Source: Achromobacter xylosoxidans (GTDB taxonomy: Bacteria; Pseudomonadota; Gammaproteobacteria; Burkholderiales; Burkholderiaceae_B). Taken from it: a stretch of DNA of 64,000 bases. Made by a program: the position numbers and the translations under genes. This document shows positions 1-9,396 of this stretch, piece after piece (within the stretch, counting starts at the first letter, position 1; each line of letters starts with the position of its first letter). The stretch covers positions 5,890,001 through 5,954,000 of the forward strand of contig NZ_LN831029.1 in assembly GCF_001457475.1 (NCBI RefSeq), in the 5' to 3' direction. The notes below the pieces were generated by a model. The model saw only the letters and a list, made by a program, of their open reading frames with translations. It was not told the origin of the DNA and did no database searches.

Positions 1-61
1 GTCGAAAATTCGTCAAATTCCGCCCACCGGGGGGAGCCTCGCCCCCGGCGTTGCGCCCCGA

Positions 62-1390
62 CTACGCCGTCGCGTCCGCCGCGTTCAGGCGCAGGCTGAA
101 GCGCGTGCCCCGTTGGGGGCCTTCGCGGGAAGAATCCACGGTCAAGGTCCAGCCCTGCATGTCGCAGACCCGCTTGGCGATGGCCAGCCCCAGGCCACGC
201 GCGGTTTCGTCCCGGCCCGCGGCGGCCGAATCCCGCAGCCGCCCGCTGTAGTAGCGGCGGAACAGGAAGGGCAGGTCGCCGGCGTCGATGCCCTTGCCAT
301 CGTCGCCCAGCTGCAACACGCCATCCTCGCCCAGGCTGGCGGTCAGCGTGGCGGGCGCGGCATGTTCGATGGCGTTGCGCACCAGGTTGCGCAGCACCGT
401 CAGCAAGGCATAACGGTCCAGAACGCGGATGTGCTCGGGCGGGATGCGGTTGTCGAAACGCAGCTGGGCCACGCCGGCCTGGGATTCGTAGCCGCGCCAG
501 GCGTCCTGCATGCAGTCGGCCAGGTCGACCGGCTCCGGCGGACGCATCTGGTCGCGAGCCATGGCGCGCGCGCTTTCAAGACAGACGATGACGTCGTCGA
601 CGTTGTCCATGACCCGTGTCAGCCGCTGGCGCTGGTCCGCGGTCAGGTCCTGGGTCAGAAGCATCAGCTCGCTGTCGGAGCGGATCGCCGCCAGCGGGGT
701 GCGGACTTCGTGGCTGAGGTTGCCGGCGAACTCGCGTTCGCGCGCGATCGAGCGGTCGACCTGGTTCTGCACCCGGTTGAAGGCCTCGATCAGCCGGCCG
801 GCCTCGTCGTCGCGCGTCACCGCCAGGTCGGGCGAGCCGGGCGCCCAGGTCGAGAGCCGGTCGGTCAGGTCCAGCAAGGGGCCCACCGCCACCGCCGCCA
901 CGCGCCGCGACAGGGCATACGCGCCCACCACGCAGATCGCCCCCACGCCCAGCACGATCAACCCGAAATCGTGCACCCGTTCCTCATTGTCGGTGGCGTC
1001 GTACAGCAGGTAGACCTTGCCCGTGCCGGTCTCGGCCACCATCACGTGCCAGGTATAGGCTCCGGGCTCGATCAGGTGCAGGCCGTTGTCCAGGCCGCGT
1101 ATCTCCTCGGGCATGCCGGCCGGGGCCTCGCCGTCGGCGCTGAGCCAGGCGCGCATGGAGCCGCCCAGCTCACGGGCGCCGTGGCGCGGCAGGAACTGGT
1201 CGCTGGTGCGCGCGTGCTGCACCAGGCGGTCCATTTCGGTATTGAGGATGTCGTTGACCAGGTCGTCCTCCATCTGGTCGAACGTCAGGTAGGCGAGCAA
1301 CGCCAGCGCCGTCACGAACAAGGCCACGGTGCCGGTCAGCGCCCACACCACGCGTTGCGTGAGGGTGCCGCCCCCCGCGAAGCGGCTCAT
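62..1390 (-). CDS. Two-component sensor histidine kinase, HAMP/HisKA/HATPase type
   Basis: A 442-aa inner-membrane kinase that should phosphorylate the response regulator encoded just upstream. Visible order: N-terminal TM helix (about residues 13-35), a periplasmic segment of about 110 residues, a second TM helix, HAMP-like linker, H-box with LSHEVRTPLAAIRSD (phospho-acceptor His about 227), N-box NLVRNAIEHA, G1 DDGKGI and G2 RGLGLAIAKR. The start is the ATG whose first bases overlap the regulator's stop (ATGA), which indicates translational coupling; longer readings lack family sequence. The periplasmic domain is not one I recognise, so the stimulus is unknown. Confidence 0.92.
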   Translation of the reverse strand: MSRFAGGGTLTQRVVWALTGTVALFVTALALLAYLTFDQMEDDLVNDILNTEMDRLVQHARTSDQFLPRHGARELGGSMRAWLSADGEAPAGMPEEIRGLDNGLHLIEPGAYTWHVMVAETGTGKVYLLYDATDNEERVHDFGLIVLGVGAICVVGAYALSRRVAAVAVGPLLDLTDRLSTWAPGSPDLAVTRDDEAGRLIEAFNRVQNQVDRSIAREREFAGNLSHEVRTPLAAIRSDSELMLLTQDLTADQRQRLTRVMDNVDDVIVCLESARAMARDQMRPPEPVDLADCMQDAWRGYESQAGVAQLRFDNRIPPEHIRVLDRYALLTVLRNLVRNAIEHAAPATLTASLGEDGVLQLGDDGKGIDAGDLPFLFRRYYSGRLRDSAAAGRDETARGLGLAIAKRVCDMQGWTLTVDSSREGPQRGTRFSLRLNAADATA

Positions 1391-2100
1391 GCGGCGCTCC
1401 CGTCGGCGACCAGGCGCCAGCCCGTGCCATGCAGGGTTTCGATGCCGTCGAAGCCGGCGTCGGCCAGCGCGCGACGCAGCAGGTGCACCTGGCTGCGCAG
1501 CGCGTCGGAAGACGGCGGTTCGCTGCCCCACAACTGCGATTCCAGTTCCTCGCGCGAGACCACCCGCCCCGGGTCGCGCAGCAGCGCTTCCAGGATGAGG
1601 GTCGCCTTGCGCGTCAGGTGGACAGGCTTGCCGCCGATCGACGCCGTGCGGCTGCGGGTGTCGTAGGCCAGGTCGCCGAAAACACGCACCGTGTCCACGG
1701 TCGACCCCTTGGCGCGCTGGATCAGCGCGAGCAGGCGGGCCTCGACTTCCAGCAAGGCGAACGGCTTGGTCAGGTAGTCGTCGGCGCCGTGCGAGAAACC
1801 GGCCAGCTTGTCTTCCAGGCTGTCGCGCGCGGTCAACACCAGCACCGGCACCGGCAGACGCCTGTCGGCGCGCAGCGCGTGCAGCACCGCATGGCCGTCC
1901 ATGCCAGGCAGGCCGATGTCCAGGATCACGGCGTCGAAACGCTGTTCCTCCAGGCGCTGCAGGCCGGCGGGGCCGCTATAGGCCACGTCCGGCAGGAATC
2001 CGCGGGCTTCCAGGAAGGTGTACAGGTTGCCGGCGATGATGTGATCGTCCTCGACGATCAGGATCCGCTGATTCGCGCCCGCCGCGGGACTGGCTGCCAT
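1387..2100 (-). CDS. OmpR/PhoB-family response regulator
   Basis: A 237-aa transcription regulator. The receiver domain (residues about 12-125) has the acidic pocket EDD at 17-19, phospho-acceptor Asp61 in ILDIGLPGMDG, the conserved Thr in LTARD and the Lys in YLTKPF. A winged-helix DNA-binding domain follows (about 140-232; LTRKATLILEALLRDPGRVV and RSQVHLLRRAL). It is the first gene of a two-gene operon and overlaps the kinase gene by four bases. The target genes cannot be told from the sequence. Confidence 0.93.
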   Translation of the reverse strand: MAASPAAGANQRILIVEDDHIIAGNLYTFLEARGFLPDVAYSGPAGLQRLEEQRFDAVILDIGLPGMDGHAVLHALRADRRLPVPVLVLTARDSLEDKLAGFSHGADDYLTKPFALLEVEARLLALIQRAKGSTVDTVRVFGDLAYDTRSRTASIGGKPVHLTRKATLILEALLRDPGRVVSREELESQLWGSEPPSSDALRSQVHLLRRALADAGFDGIETLHGTGWRLVADGSAA

Positions 2101-2138
2101 ATTCGCATCCCCATCGAAAGAAAGGTTGAACGCCCCGG

Positions 2139-3554
2139 TCAGGCCTGCAGCACCTTGCCCGGGTTCATCAGGCCGTGCGGATCCAGCGCGCGCTTGATCC
2201 GCCGCATCAGGGCCAGTTCGACCGCGCTCTTGTAACGCGGCAGTTCGTCGCGCTTGAGCTGGCCCACGCCGTGCTCGGCGCTGATGGAACCGGCGTGCGC
2301 GTGCACGCTGTCATGCACCACGCCGTAGATGTCGCTTTGCAGCGCCAGCAATTCGGTCTCGGTCTGGCCTGGCGCGTTGGCCACGTTGTAGTGCAGGTTG
2401 CCATCGCCCAGGTGGCCGAAGATCACGTGGCGCACGCCGGGAAAACGCGCCTGCAGCAGCGCATTGGTGTGGTGCACGAAGCCGGCGATGGCGGAAATCG
2501 GGATCGACACGTCGTGCTTGACCGACTTGCCCAGCTCGGCCTCGGCCAGCGGGATGCTTTCGCGCAGGTGCCACAGTGCCTTGCTCTGCGCGACGTTGGC
2601 GGCGATGGCCGCGTCGTTCACCAGGCCGGCCTCGATCGCCTCGCCCAGCACCGTCTCGAAGCGTTCGCGCGCATGCGTTTCGCTTTCGCTGTCCGACAGT
2701 TCCAGCAGCGCGAACCAGGGCGAGGCGGCGGAGTCGCCTTCGAACGGCAGGCGCTGCTGCGGGAACAGCCGCACCACGGCCTGCAGGCAATGGCCGCTCA
2801 TCAATTCGAAGCCGGTCAGCGCGGCGCCGAAGCCGGCGCGGGCGCGTGACAGCAGCTCGACCGCGTTGTCTATGCTGTCCAGCGTCAGCAACGCGGTGCA
2901 GGAGGCCACCGGCCGCGGGAAAAGCTTGAGCGTGGCGGCGGTGATGACGCCCAGCGTGCCCTCGCTGCCGATATAGAGGTCGCGCAGATCGTAGCCGGTG
3001 TTGTCCTTGCGCAGGCCGCGCAGGCCGTTCCAGATCTCGCCCTCGGCGGTGACCACCTCGAGCCCCAGGGCCAGGTCGCGCGTGTTGCCGTAGCGCAGCA
3101 CCTGGGTGCCGCCGGCGTTGGTGGCGAGGTTGCCGCCGATGGTGCAGCTGCCTTCGGCGGCAAGGCTGAGGGGGAACAGCCGGTCGGCGTCGGCCGCGGC
3201 CTGTTGCACCGCCTGCAGGATGCAGCCCGCTTCCACCGTGATGGTGTCGTTGTCGGTATCGAGCGCGCGGACGCGGTTCAGGCGGGCGGTCGACAGCACC
3301 ACCGCGCTGCCCGAGTCATCCGGCGTGGCGCCGCCACAGAGGCCGGTATTGCCGCCCTGCGGCACTACCGGCACGCCATGGCCGGCGCACAGCTTGATGG
3401 CATCGGCCACCTCCTGCGTCGAACCGGGACGGATCACCGCCAACGCCACGCCACGATAGCGGCGGCGCCAGTCCAGCGCGAACGGCTCGGCATCGGCGCC
3501 GGTCAGCACATGGGACTCGCCCAGGAGGGATTGCAATTCGCTCAGCAAGGTCAT
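2139..3554 (-). CDS. FAD-linked 2-hydroxyacid dehydrogenase (D2HGDH/GlcD/Dld-type oxidase)
   Basis: A 471-aa flavoenzyme of the vanillyl-alcohol-oxidase fold. The N-terminal FAD-binding half shows VPQGGNTGLCGGATPD and NLATNAGGTQVLRYG; the C-terminal FAD-oxidase domain has the metal-binding GHLGDGNLHYNV and the typical C-terminal SAEHGVGQLKRDELPRYKS. Family members oxidise D-2-hydroxyglutarate, glycolate or D-lactate; the exact substrate is not decidable here. The start is the ATG giving MTLLSELQSLLG; the longer reading adds an Arg/Pro-rich, non-family stretch. It lies 38 bp upstream of the two-component pair on the other gene's side, same strand. Confidence 0.88.
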   Translation of the reverse strand: MTLLSELQSLLGESHVLTGADAEPFALDWRRRYRGVALAVIRPGSTQEVADAIKLCAGHGVPVVPQGGNTGLCGGATPDDSGSAVVLSTARLNRVRALDTDNDTITVEAGCILQAVQQAAADADRLFPLSLAAEGSCTIGGNLATNAGGTQVLRYGNTRDLALGLEVVTAEGEIWNGLRGLRKDNTGYDLRDLYIGSEGTLGVITAATLKLFPRPVASCTALLTLDSIDNAVELLSRARAGFGAALTGFELMSGHCLQAVVRLFPQQRLPFEGDSAASPWFALLELSDSESETHARERFETVLGEAIEAGLVNDAAIAANVAQSKALWHLRESIPLAEAELGKSVKHDVSIPISAIAGFVHHTNALLQARFPGVRHVIFGHLGDGNLHYNVANAPGQTETELLALQSDIYGVVHDSVHAHAGSISAEHGVGQLKRDELPRYKSAVELALMRRIKRALDPHGLMNPGKVLQA

Positions 3555-3616
3555 AGGCGCCGCACGGTGGGGCGCGCCGGGCCGCGCCCGGGCGCAGTTC
3601 AAGGGAGGTGCGGACT

Positions 3617-3622
3617 ATTGTA
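3617..3622 (-). promoter_or_regulatory. Candidate sigma70 -10 box for the FAD-dehydrogenase gene
   Basis: Read on the minus strand the hexamer is TACAAT in the context CTCTACAATAG, about 63 bp before the ATG at 3554. No convincing -35 is seen, so this is a weak call from sequence only. Confidence 0.3.
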
Positions 3623-3647
3623 GAGGCAGCTCGGCCGCGCCGGTTGC

Positions 3648-3676
3648 GCTAGCGTGCTGTCCAACAGCACACTAGC
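3648..3676. other. Stem-loop overlapping the stop of the biotin-carboxylase-like gene
   Basis: A 13-nt arm (3648-3660) pairs with 3664-3676 with a single C-A mismatch and a 3-nt loop. It covers the TAG stop (3672-3674) of the minus-strand gene above it. There is no U-tract, so it may stabilise or attenuate rather than end the transcript. Confidence 0.45.
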
Positions 3677-4295
3677 CCACGGCCTGGTCCAGGCGCGTGC
3701 CGGTCAGGCCGGTGCAGTAGGCGCGCGAGGCGATGCGGTTCATCAGGAACGCGCGATCGACGCCGGCCGGACCCGGCATTTCGGACAGGGCGCGATAGGC
3801 GCGCCGCAAGGCTTCGCCGCGGGTGGCGCCGCAGACCAGCAGGTGCGTGCAAGGCATATGGCGGTCGGCGCAACCGTCGATGCGCACCTCCAGCGCGTGC
3901 GCCGCGACCGGTTCGAAGTCGGCCACCGCGGCGCCCGAACGCGGCCGCGATTCCGCAAGGATCACGCGGAACACCCCGGTGCGATCGTCCAGCGAAAAGG
4001 CCACCGTACCCATGCCCTGCCAGGCGCGATCCCGCGCCACGCTGGCCGCGATCGCGCGCAGGGCGCTCTCGACCGAGGCCGGCAGATGCGGAGCCGGACA
4101 TTCGGCGATCAGCACGCGGGCATCGCGCCAGACACAGCGCTCCCAGGCCCGGCCGGTCGCCAGCTCGCCCTCGGGTGAGATGAATACGTGAATGTCGAGC
4201 CGGCGTTCCCGCCCGGCCGCCGGGCCGGCGAAGTCCGTGGGCGGCCTGCGCCTGGCGCCGCCCGATGACGTGACTGTGGATACTTTGGCTCTCAT
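3672..4295 (-). CDS. Orphan degenerate biotin-carboxylase-like protein
   Basis: A 207-aa protein aligning by eye only to the C-terminal half of biotin carboxylase subunits: AECPAPHLP matches the family EEAPAP segment, QGMGTVAFSLDD matches VGAGTVEF, AAHALEVRI matches the GHAIEVRI strand, and ATRGEALRRAYRALSEM matches the DREEALRRMRRAL helix. The N-terminal ATP-grasp part and the NTRLQVEH catalytic loop are missing; ILAESRPRSG sits where that loop should be. It therefore should not be a working carboxylase. The ATG is preceded by GGAGG at good spacing, so the gene looks expressed. A relic or a repurposed binding domain are both possible. The family assignment is my inference. Confidence 0.6.
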   Translation of the reverse strand: MRAKVSTVTSSGGARRRPPTDFAGPAAGRERRLDIHVFISPEGELATGRAWERCVWRDARVLIAECPAPHLPASVESALRAIAASVARDRAWQGMGTVAFSLDDRTGVFRVILAESRPRSGAAVADFEPVAAHALEVRIDGCADRHMPCTHLLVCGATRGEALRRAYRALSEMPGPAGVDRAFLMNRIASRAYCTGLTGTRLDQAVG

Positions 4296-4520
4296 GGGCC
4301 CCTCCGGTCTTTCTGCTTGCCTGACTAGCGTATCACCTTCGGATGGCGAGCAAGTTCCATGCCAGCGGGATGCCCCTGCCGACGCCGGCTTCGGGCCCCA
4401 TGCCAACGCACCGCCACGGCGCGCCGCCGCCGGCGCGGCGCACCAGGCTGGGGCGGGCGCGACGCAAGCCCCTGGACGCCCTACGCCACTGGCGGGATGA
4501 TGCATCCGGCGCCGATAGGG

Positions 4521-4526
4521 GATAAT
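4521..4526 (+). promoter_or_regulatory. Candidate -10 box for the phosphomannomutase gene
   Basis: GATAAT lies about 78 bp before the chosen GTG start in the short divergent region shared with the biotin-carboxylase-like gene. No clear -35 box is seen. Confidence 0.25.
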
Positions 4527-4603
4527 CCCATTTTGCGCCCCATTTTGGCCGGCTCGTCCGCCGCCGGGGCATGCCAGCGCAACCCGTCACCCAAGGAGCC
4601 GTC

Positions 4604-5995
4604 GTGGCCGACAACTCGCAATTCCCCGCCGCCGTCTTCAAGGCCTATGACATCCGCGGCACCGTCCCCGACCTGATCGACGCCCGCTTTGCGCGAGCCC
4701 TGGGCGCGGCGCTGGCCGCGACCGCGCGCGAACAGGGCGTGCAGACACTGGTGGTGGGCCGTGATGGCCGTCTCAGCAGCGACATGCTGTCGCAGGCACT
4801 GCAGGAAGGCATGCTGGAAGGCGGCGTCGACACAGTCGATATCGGACAGGTTCCCACGCCCCTTGTGTATTTCGCCGCGCACACGCTGCAGACCGGCTCC
4901 GGCGTCGCCATCACGGGCAGCCACAATCCGCCCAAGTACAACGGCTTCAAGATGATGATGGGCGGACGCGCGCTGTATGGCGAAGACGTGCAGGCCCTGG
5001 CGCGCCGCATGAACGGCGGCACCGACGCGCCCGCGCCGCGCCCCGGGGTGCGGCGCGAACTGGACCTGGTGGCGGCCTATATCGCGCGGATCGCATCCGG
5101 GGTGAAACTGGCCCGCCCCATGAAGATCGCGGTCGACTGCGGCAACGGCGTGGCGGGTGCGATCGCGCCGCAATTGTTCCGCGCCCTGGGTTGCGAGGTC
5201 ACGGAGCTGTTCTGCGAGGTCGACGGCACCTTTCCCAACCACCATCCCGATCCGGCCGAGCCCAAGAACCTGCAGGACCTGATCCGCTGCCTGGCCACCA
5301 CCGACTGCGAACTGGGCCTGGCCTTCGACGGCGATGGCGACCGCCTCGGCGTGGTGACCAAATCCGGCCAGATCATCTGGCCCGACCGCCAGCTGGTGCT
5401 GTTCGCCCGCGATGTGCTCGAGCGCAACCCCGGCGCCACCATCATCTACGACGTCAAGTGCAGCCGCCACGTCGGCCTGTCGGTCGAAGCCGCGGGCGGC
5501 GAGCCGCTGATGTGGAAGACCGGCCACTCGCTGGTCAAGGCCAAGCTGGCCGAAACCGGCGCGCCGCTGGCCGGCGAGATGAGCGGCCACATCTTCTTCA
5601 AGGAGCGCTGGTACGGCTTTGACGACGGCCTGTACACCGGCGCCCGCCTGCTGGAAATCGTATCGCGCTTCAGCGATGCCGGCGCGCCCTTGGAGGCCCT
5701 GCCGCAGGACGTGTCCACGCCCGAGTTGAAGCTTGAAATGGAGGAAGGCCAGCCCTTCACGCTGGTGCAGGCGCTGCAGGAGCAGGGCCAGTTTCCCGGC
5801 GCCACGCGCGTGGTCACCATCGACGGCGTGCGCGCCGAGTATCCCGACGGCTTCGGCCTGGCGCGGCCGTCCAACACCACGCCAGTCGTGGTGCTGCGCT
5901 TCGAAGCGCAGACCGCCGAGGCATTGGCCCGCATCCAGGGCGATTTCCGGCGGGAACTGGCTAAACTGGCGCCCGACGCCACCCTGCCCTTCTAG
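4604..5995 (+). CDS. Phosphomannomutase/phosphoglucomutase (AlgC/ManB type)
   Basis: A 463-aa cytosolic enzyme interconverting hexose 1- and 6-phosphates, which feeds sugar nucleotides to surface polysaccharides. Visible motifs: FKAYDIRG at the N-terminus, the phosphoserine loop TGSHNPPKYNG (Ser about 106), the metal-binding loop AFDGDGDRLG (about 240-250), the sugar-binding GEMSGH and the C-terminal RPSNTTPVVVLRFE phosphate-binding loop. I chose the GTG because AAGGAG sits five bases before it; an in-frame ATG 33 bp upstream is the alternative. The glucose-6-phosphate isomerase gene starts eight bases after the stop, so the two are likely co-transcribed. Confidence 0.93.
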   Translation: MADNSQFPAAVFKAYDIRGTVPDLIDARFARALGAALAATAREQGVQTLVVGRDGRLSSDMLSQALQEGMLEGGVDTVDIGQVPTPLVYFAAHTLQTGSGVAITGSHNPPKYNGFKMMMGGRALYGEDVQALARRMNGGTDAPAPRPGVRRELDLVAAYIARIASGVKLARPMKIAVDCGNGVAGAIAPQLFRALGCEVTELFCEVDGTFPNHHPDPAEPKNLQDLIRCLATTDCELGLAFDGDGDRLGVVTKSGQIIWPDRQLVLFARDVLERNPGATIIYDVKCSRHVGLSVEAAGGEPLMWKTGHSLVKAKLAETGAPLAGEMSGHIFFKERWYGFDDGLYTGARLLEIVSRFSDAGAPLEALPQDVSTPELKLEMEEGQPFTLVQALQEQGQFPGATRVVTIDGVRAEYPDGFGLARPSNTTPVVVLRFEAQTAEALARIQGDFRRELAKLAPDATLPF

Positions 5996-6002
5996 ATCGC
6001 CG

Positions 6003-7562
6003 ATGTCTTTGCCCAATAGTCCAGCCTGGCGGCGCTTCGCCGCCGCGGCCAAATCCGCCGACCTGCGCGGCGAGCAACTGCGCCTGATCAACGCCCCCGG
6101 GTTGCGCCTGGACTTGAGCGCGCAGGCGTATTCCCCCGCGCTGCAAGAAGCGGCGGCCGCCTTGCTGGCACAACAGGGGTTCGATGCCGCGCGCGCGCGG
6201 CTGTTCGATGGCGGCGACGCCAACTGGACTGAACAACGCCCGGCCTGGCACACCGCCCTGCGCGCGCCGCAGCCGCCGGCCATGGTTGCGGCCGCCGTAT
6301 TGGCCGAACGCGAGCGCGTGCGCCAATTCGTGCGCGATGCCGATGCCGCCAACCGCTACAGCTGCATCCTGCACCTGGGTATCGGCGGTAGCGACTGGGG
6401 GCCCCGCTTGATCACCCGCGCACTGCGCTACGGCGGGGCGCGTCGCGAGGTGCGCTTCGCCTCGAACGTCGACTCCCATTCGGTCGCCGACGCCATGAGC
6501 CGGCTGGATCCCCACGACACGCTGGTCATCGTCGCCTCCAAGTCCTTCACCACCACCGAGCCGCTGGCCAATGCCGAAGTCGCCATGAACTGGCTGCGCG
6601 ACGCCGGCGTGGCCGATCCGATCAAGCAAGTGGTGGCGATCACCGCCAACGTCGAGGCCGCACTCAATCTGGGCATCTCGCCCGACCATATTTTCCAGAT
6701 CTGGGACTGGGTCGGCGGCCGCTATTCGCTGTGGTCCGCCATCGGCCTGCCGGTCGCGCTGGCGATGGGCAACGATACCTTCGACCAGTTGCTGGCCGGC
6801 GCCGCCGCCATGGACGAACACTTCCGCCACGCCCCGCTGGCCGAAAACGCCCCGCTGCAACTGGCCTTGGCCGGCGTCGTCAACCGCAGCGTGCTGGGCT
6901 TCGACTCGCTGGTCATCTCGCCCTACGATTCGCGGCTTTACCACATCGTGCCCTGGGCCCAGCAACTCGAAATGGAATCGCTCGGCAAGGTCGCGACCGC
7001 CGACGGCAGCCCGGCGGGCGTGCCGACCGGCCCCGCCGTCTGGGGCATGTCGGGCACCGATTGCCAGCACACTTTCTTCCAGTGGCTGCACCAGGACACC
7101 GCCGGCGCGCCCGTCGATTTCATCCTGTGCGAGCAGCCCGACCACGCCTATGCGCGCCACCACGAACTGTTGATCGCCAATTGCCTGGCGCAGCGCGCGG
7201 CGCTGTTGCGCGGCAAGTCGTTCGACGAAGCGCTGGCCGAAACTTCCCGCACCGAAGCCGATCCGGCTCGCGCGCGGCTCCTGGCGCAGCACAAGGTGCA
7301 CCCCGGCGGACGGCCATCCTCGCTGATCGTGCTGCCGCACCTCGAGGCCTACACCCTGGGCGCCCTGCTGGCGCTGTACGAGCACAAGGTATTCACGCAG
7401 GGCGTCATCTGGGGCATCAATCCGTTCGACCAATGGGGCGTCGAGTTCGGCAAGGCCCTGGCCAAGAACATCATCCGCGAACTGGACGCGCCGGCGCAGC
7501 AGGTGGCGCCGCAGGATCCGTCCACCCGCTTCTGGATCGACACGATCGCCCGGCGTTCCTGA
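6003..7562 (+). CDS. pgi: Glucose-6-phosphate isomerase
   Basis: A 519-aa glycolysis/gluconeogenesis enzyme interconverting glucose-6-phosphate and fructose-6-phosphate. It carries LGIGGSDWGPRL (sugar-phosphate loop), VIVASKSFTTTEP, the QLEMESLGK segment, GTDCQHTFFQWLHQ and NPFDQWGVEFGK near the C-terminus, all typical of PGI. Length is close to the family norm of about 550. The chosen ATG follows the mutase stop directly. Together the two genes channel fructose-6-P, glucose-6-P and hexose-1-P. Confidence 0.95.
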   Translation: MSLPNSPAWRRFAAAAKSADLRGEQLRLINAPGLRLDLSAQAYSPALQEAAAALLAQQGFDAARARLFDGGDANWTEQRPAWHTALRAPQPPAMVAAAVLAERERVRQFVRDADAANRYSCILHLGIGGSDWGPRLITRALRYGGARREVRFASNVDSHSVADAMSRLDPHDTLVIVASKSFTTTEPLANAEVAMNWLRDAGVADPIKQVVAITANVEAALNLGISPDHIFQIWDWVGGRYSLWSAIGLPVALAMGNDTFDQLLAGAAAMDEHFRHAPLAENAPLQLALAGVVNRSVLGFDSLVISPYDSRLYHIVPWAQQLEMESLGKVATADGSPAGVPTGPAVWGMSGTDCQHTFFQWLHQDTAGAPVDFILCEQPDHAYARHHELLIANCLAQRAALLRGKSFDEALAETSRTEADPARARLLAQHKVHPGGRPSSLIVLPHLEAYTLGALLALYEHKVFTQGVIWGINPFDQWGVEFGKALAKNIIRELDAPAQQVAPQDPSTRFWIDTIARRS

Positions 7563-7712
7563 CGCCATCGGCACGCCGGGGGTGCCGCCGATGTGCCCGG
7601 GTGTGCCGTTGGCGAGTCGACGAAAACCGCCGGGCACGGTCCCGCCAGGGCCGCTCTGGACAGGATGCGGCGACGGGCGAATAATGGCCCGTCGTCCTAC
7701 CCGGAGCGTCCC

Positions 7713-9389
7713 ATGCGCATGCCTGTCCGCCGCACCGCACGATTCCTGGCCGCCCTCGCCTTGTGCGGCGCGGCCGGCGCACAGGCCGAGACCATCGCCA
7801 CTGGCATGGTGGCCGCGGCCAACCCCCTGGCGGCCGCCGCCGGACTCGACGCCCTCAAGCGCGGCGGCAGCGTGGTGGACGCAGCCATCGCGGTACAGAT
7901 GGTATTGACCGTGGTCGAGCCGCAATCGTCCGGATTGGGCGGCGGCACGCTGATGCTGGTGTGGGACCAGGACGGTGGCACCTTGTCCGCCCTGGACGGG
8001 CTGGCCGCGGCGCCGGCGCGCACCACCGCCAGCCTGCGCACCGACGTCGACGGCGCCACCCTGCCGCTCAAGGACGTGGCGCGCCTGGGCCGCCCGGTCG
8101 GCGTACCCGGCACCGTTCGCGTCATGGCGCTGGCGCACCAGCGCCACGGAAAACTGCCGTGGGCCAGCCTGTTCCAGGCTGGCATCCGCAGCGCCGAAGA
8201 CGGCTTTCCGATGTCGCCCTACCTGCACGACAGCCTGCAACGGCTGCCGCAACTGGCCGAGAACCCCGCGATCCGCAATGTGTTCTATGACGCCCGCGGG
8301 CAGGTGCTGCCGGTCGGCGCAACGGTCCGCAATCCACTGCTGGCGGACGCGCTGCGCAAGGTCGCCGCCGATCCGGATGCAATCAACCATGGCGTGCTCA
8401 CCGCCGATGTCCTGGCCGCCATCGGCGCGGGCAAGTATCCCAGCCTGATCCAGGCCGCCGACCTGGCGGCCTACCGCCCGGTCGAACGCACGCCGATCTG
8501 CGGCCCCTTCCTGTCCTGGAAGGTCTGCACCTTTCCGCCCCCCAGCTTCGGCGGTGTATCGGTGCTGCAGCAACTGGGCATGCTGGCCGCCCACCGCATC
8601 GACACACTGGCTCCCGGCTCCGCCGCCGCCGACCACCTGTTGATCGATACCGCGCGCATCGCCCGCGCCGACCGCCTGGCCTATATCGGCGACCCGGCAC
8701 AGGTCAAGGCGCCGGTGCGCCAGCTGATCGCGCCCGGCTACGTGCGCGAACGCGCCGCCCTGCTATCCGGCAAGGCGGTCACGGGCCCGCGCCCGGGGGT
8801 GTTCGCCGGCGTGCCGGCGCCGGCCGGCGCCGACGCGCCGGGCACCACCGAAACCAGCCAGGTCGCTATCGTCGACGCGCGCGGCAATGCGTTGTCGATG
8901 ACCACCACCATCAACCTGAACTTCGGCTCATGGCTGATGCCGCACGGTTTCTTCCTGAACAACGCCCTGACCAATTTCTCGTCGGCCCACGGCAAGGGCG
9001 CGCCCAACGCCATGGCGCCGAACAAGCGGCCAGTGACGTCGATGGCGCCCACCATGGTGTTCGATAGCGATGGCAGGCTGGCGCTGGTGACCGGATCGGC
9101 CGGCGGCGGCTATATCGTCGACTACATCGCCCAGGCCGTGGTCGGCATCCTGGCCTGGGGGCTGCGCCCCGCCGACGCGCTGGCGCTGCCGCACGTCGCC
9201 GGCAACAGCGGCCGCAGCCAGGTGGAAAAGGGCCGAGTGGCGACCGATACCATCGCGCGATTGGCCGCCCGCGGCCACAAGCTCGAGCAGGTCGACATGA
9301 AAAGCGGCGCCGCCGCGATACGCGTGACGCCGCAAGGCCTCGATGGCGCCGCCGATCCGCGCCGCGACGGCGCGGCCTTGGGCCATTGA
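7713..9389 (+). CDS. ggt: Gamma-glutamyltransferase, secreted
   Basis: A 558-aa Ntn-hydrolase precursor predicted to act in the periplasm on glutathione and other gamma-glutamyl compounds. It begins with an Arg-rich signal peptide ending near AGAQAET. GGLGGGTLMLVWD-like text (GLGGGT at about residue 74) starts the large subunit; the expected autocleavage nucleophile is Thr381 in ETSQVAIVD, followed by NALSMTTTIN. NKRPVTSMAPT and TGSAGGGYIVD are small-subunit motifs. CGGAG lies six bases before the ATG. The C-terminus meets the convergent polysaccharide operon with only seven bases between. Confidence 0.9.
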   Translation: MRMPVRRTARFLAALALCGAAGAQAETIATGMVAAANPLAAAAGLDALKRGGSVVDAAIAVQMVLTVVEPQSSGLGGGTLMLVWDQDGGTLSALDGLAAAPARTTASLRTDVDGATLPLKDVARLGRPVGVPGTVRVMALAHQRHGKLPWASLFQAGIRSAEDGFPMSPYLHDSLQRLPQLAENPAIRNVFYDARGQVLPVGATVRNPLLADALRKVAADPDAINHGVLTADVLAAIGAGKYPSLIQAADLAAYRPVERTPICGPFLSWKVCTFPPPSFGGVSVLQQLGMLAAHRIDTLAPGSAAADHLLIDTARIARADRLAYIGDPAQVKAPVRQLIAPGYVRERAALLSGKAVTGPRPGVFAGVPAPAGADAPGTTETSQVAIVDARGNALSMTTTINLNFGSWLMPHGFFLNNALTNFSSAHGKGAPNAMAPNKRPVTSMAPTMVFDSDGRLALVTGSAGGGYIVDYIAQAVVGILAWGLRPADALALPHVAGNSGRSQVEKGRVATDTIARLAARGHKLEQVDMKSGAAAIRVTPQGLDGAADPRRDGAALGH

Positions 9390-9396
9390 GCCGGAC

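Noticed and set aside
4571..4603. Upstream ATG for phosphomannomutase
   Set aside because: The GTG at 4604 has AAGGAG at five bases, while this ATG has none; the extra eleven residues lie outside the domain.
5961..8636. Very long minus-strand open frame opposite pgi and ggt
   Set aside because: It is an antisense shadow of high-GC codon bias; both plus-strand genes have intact family motifs.
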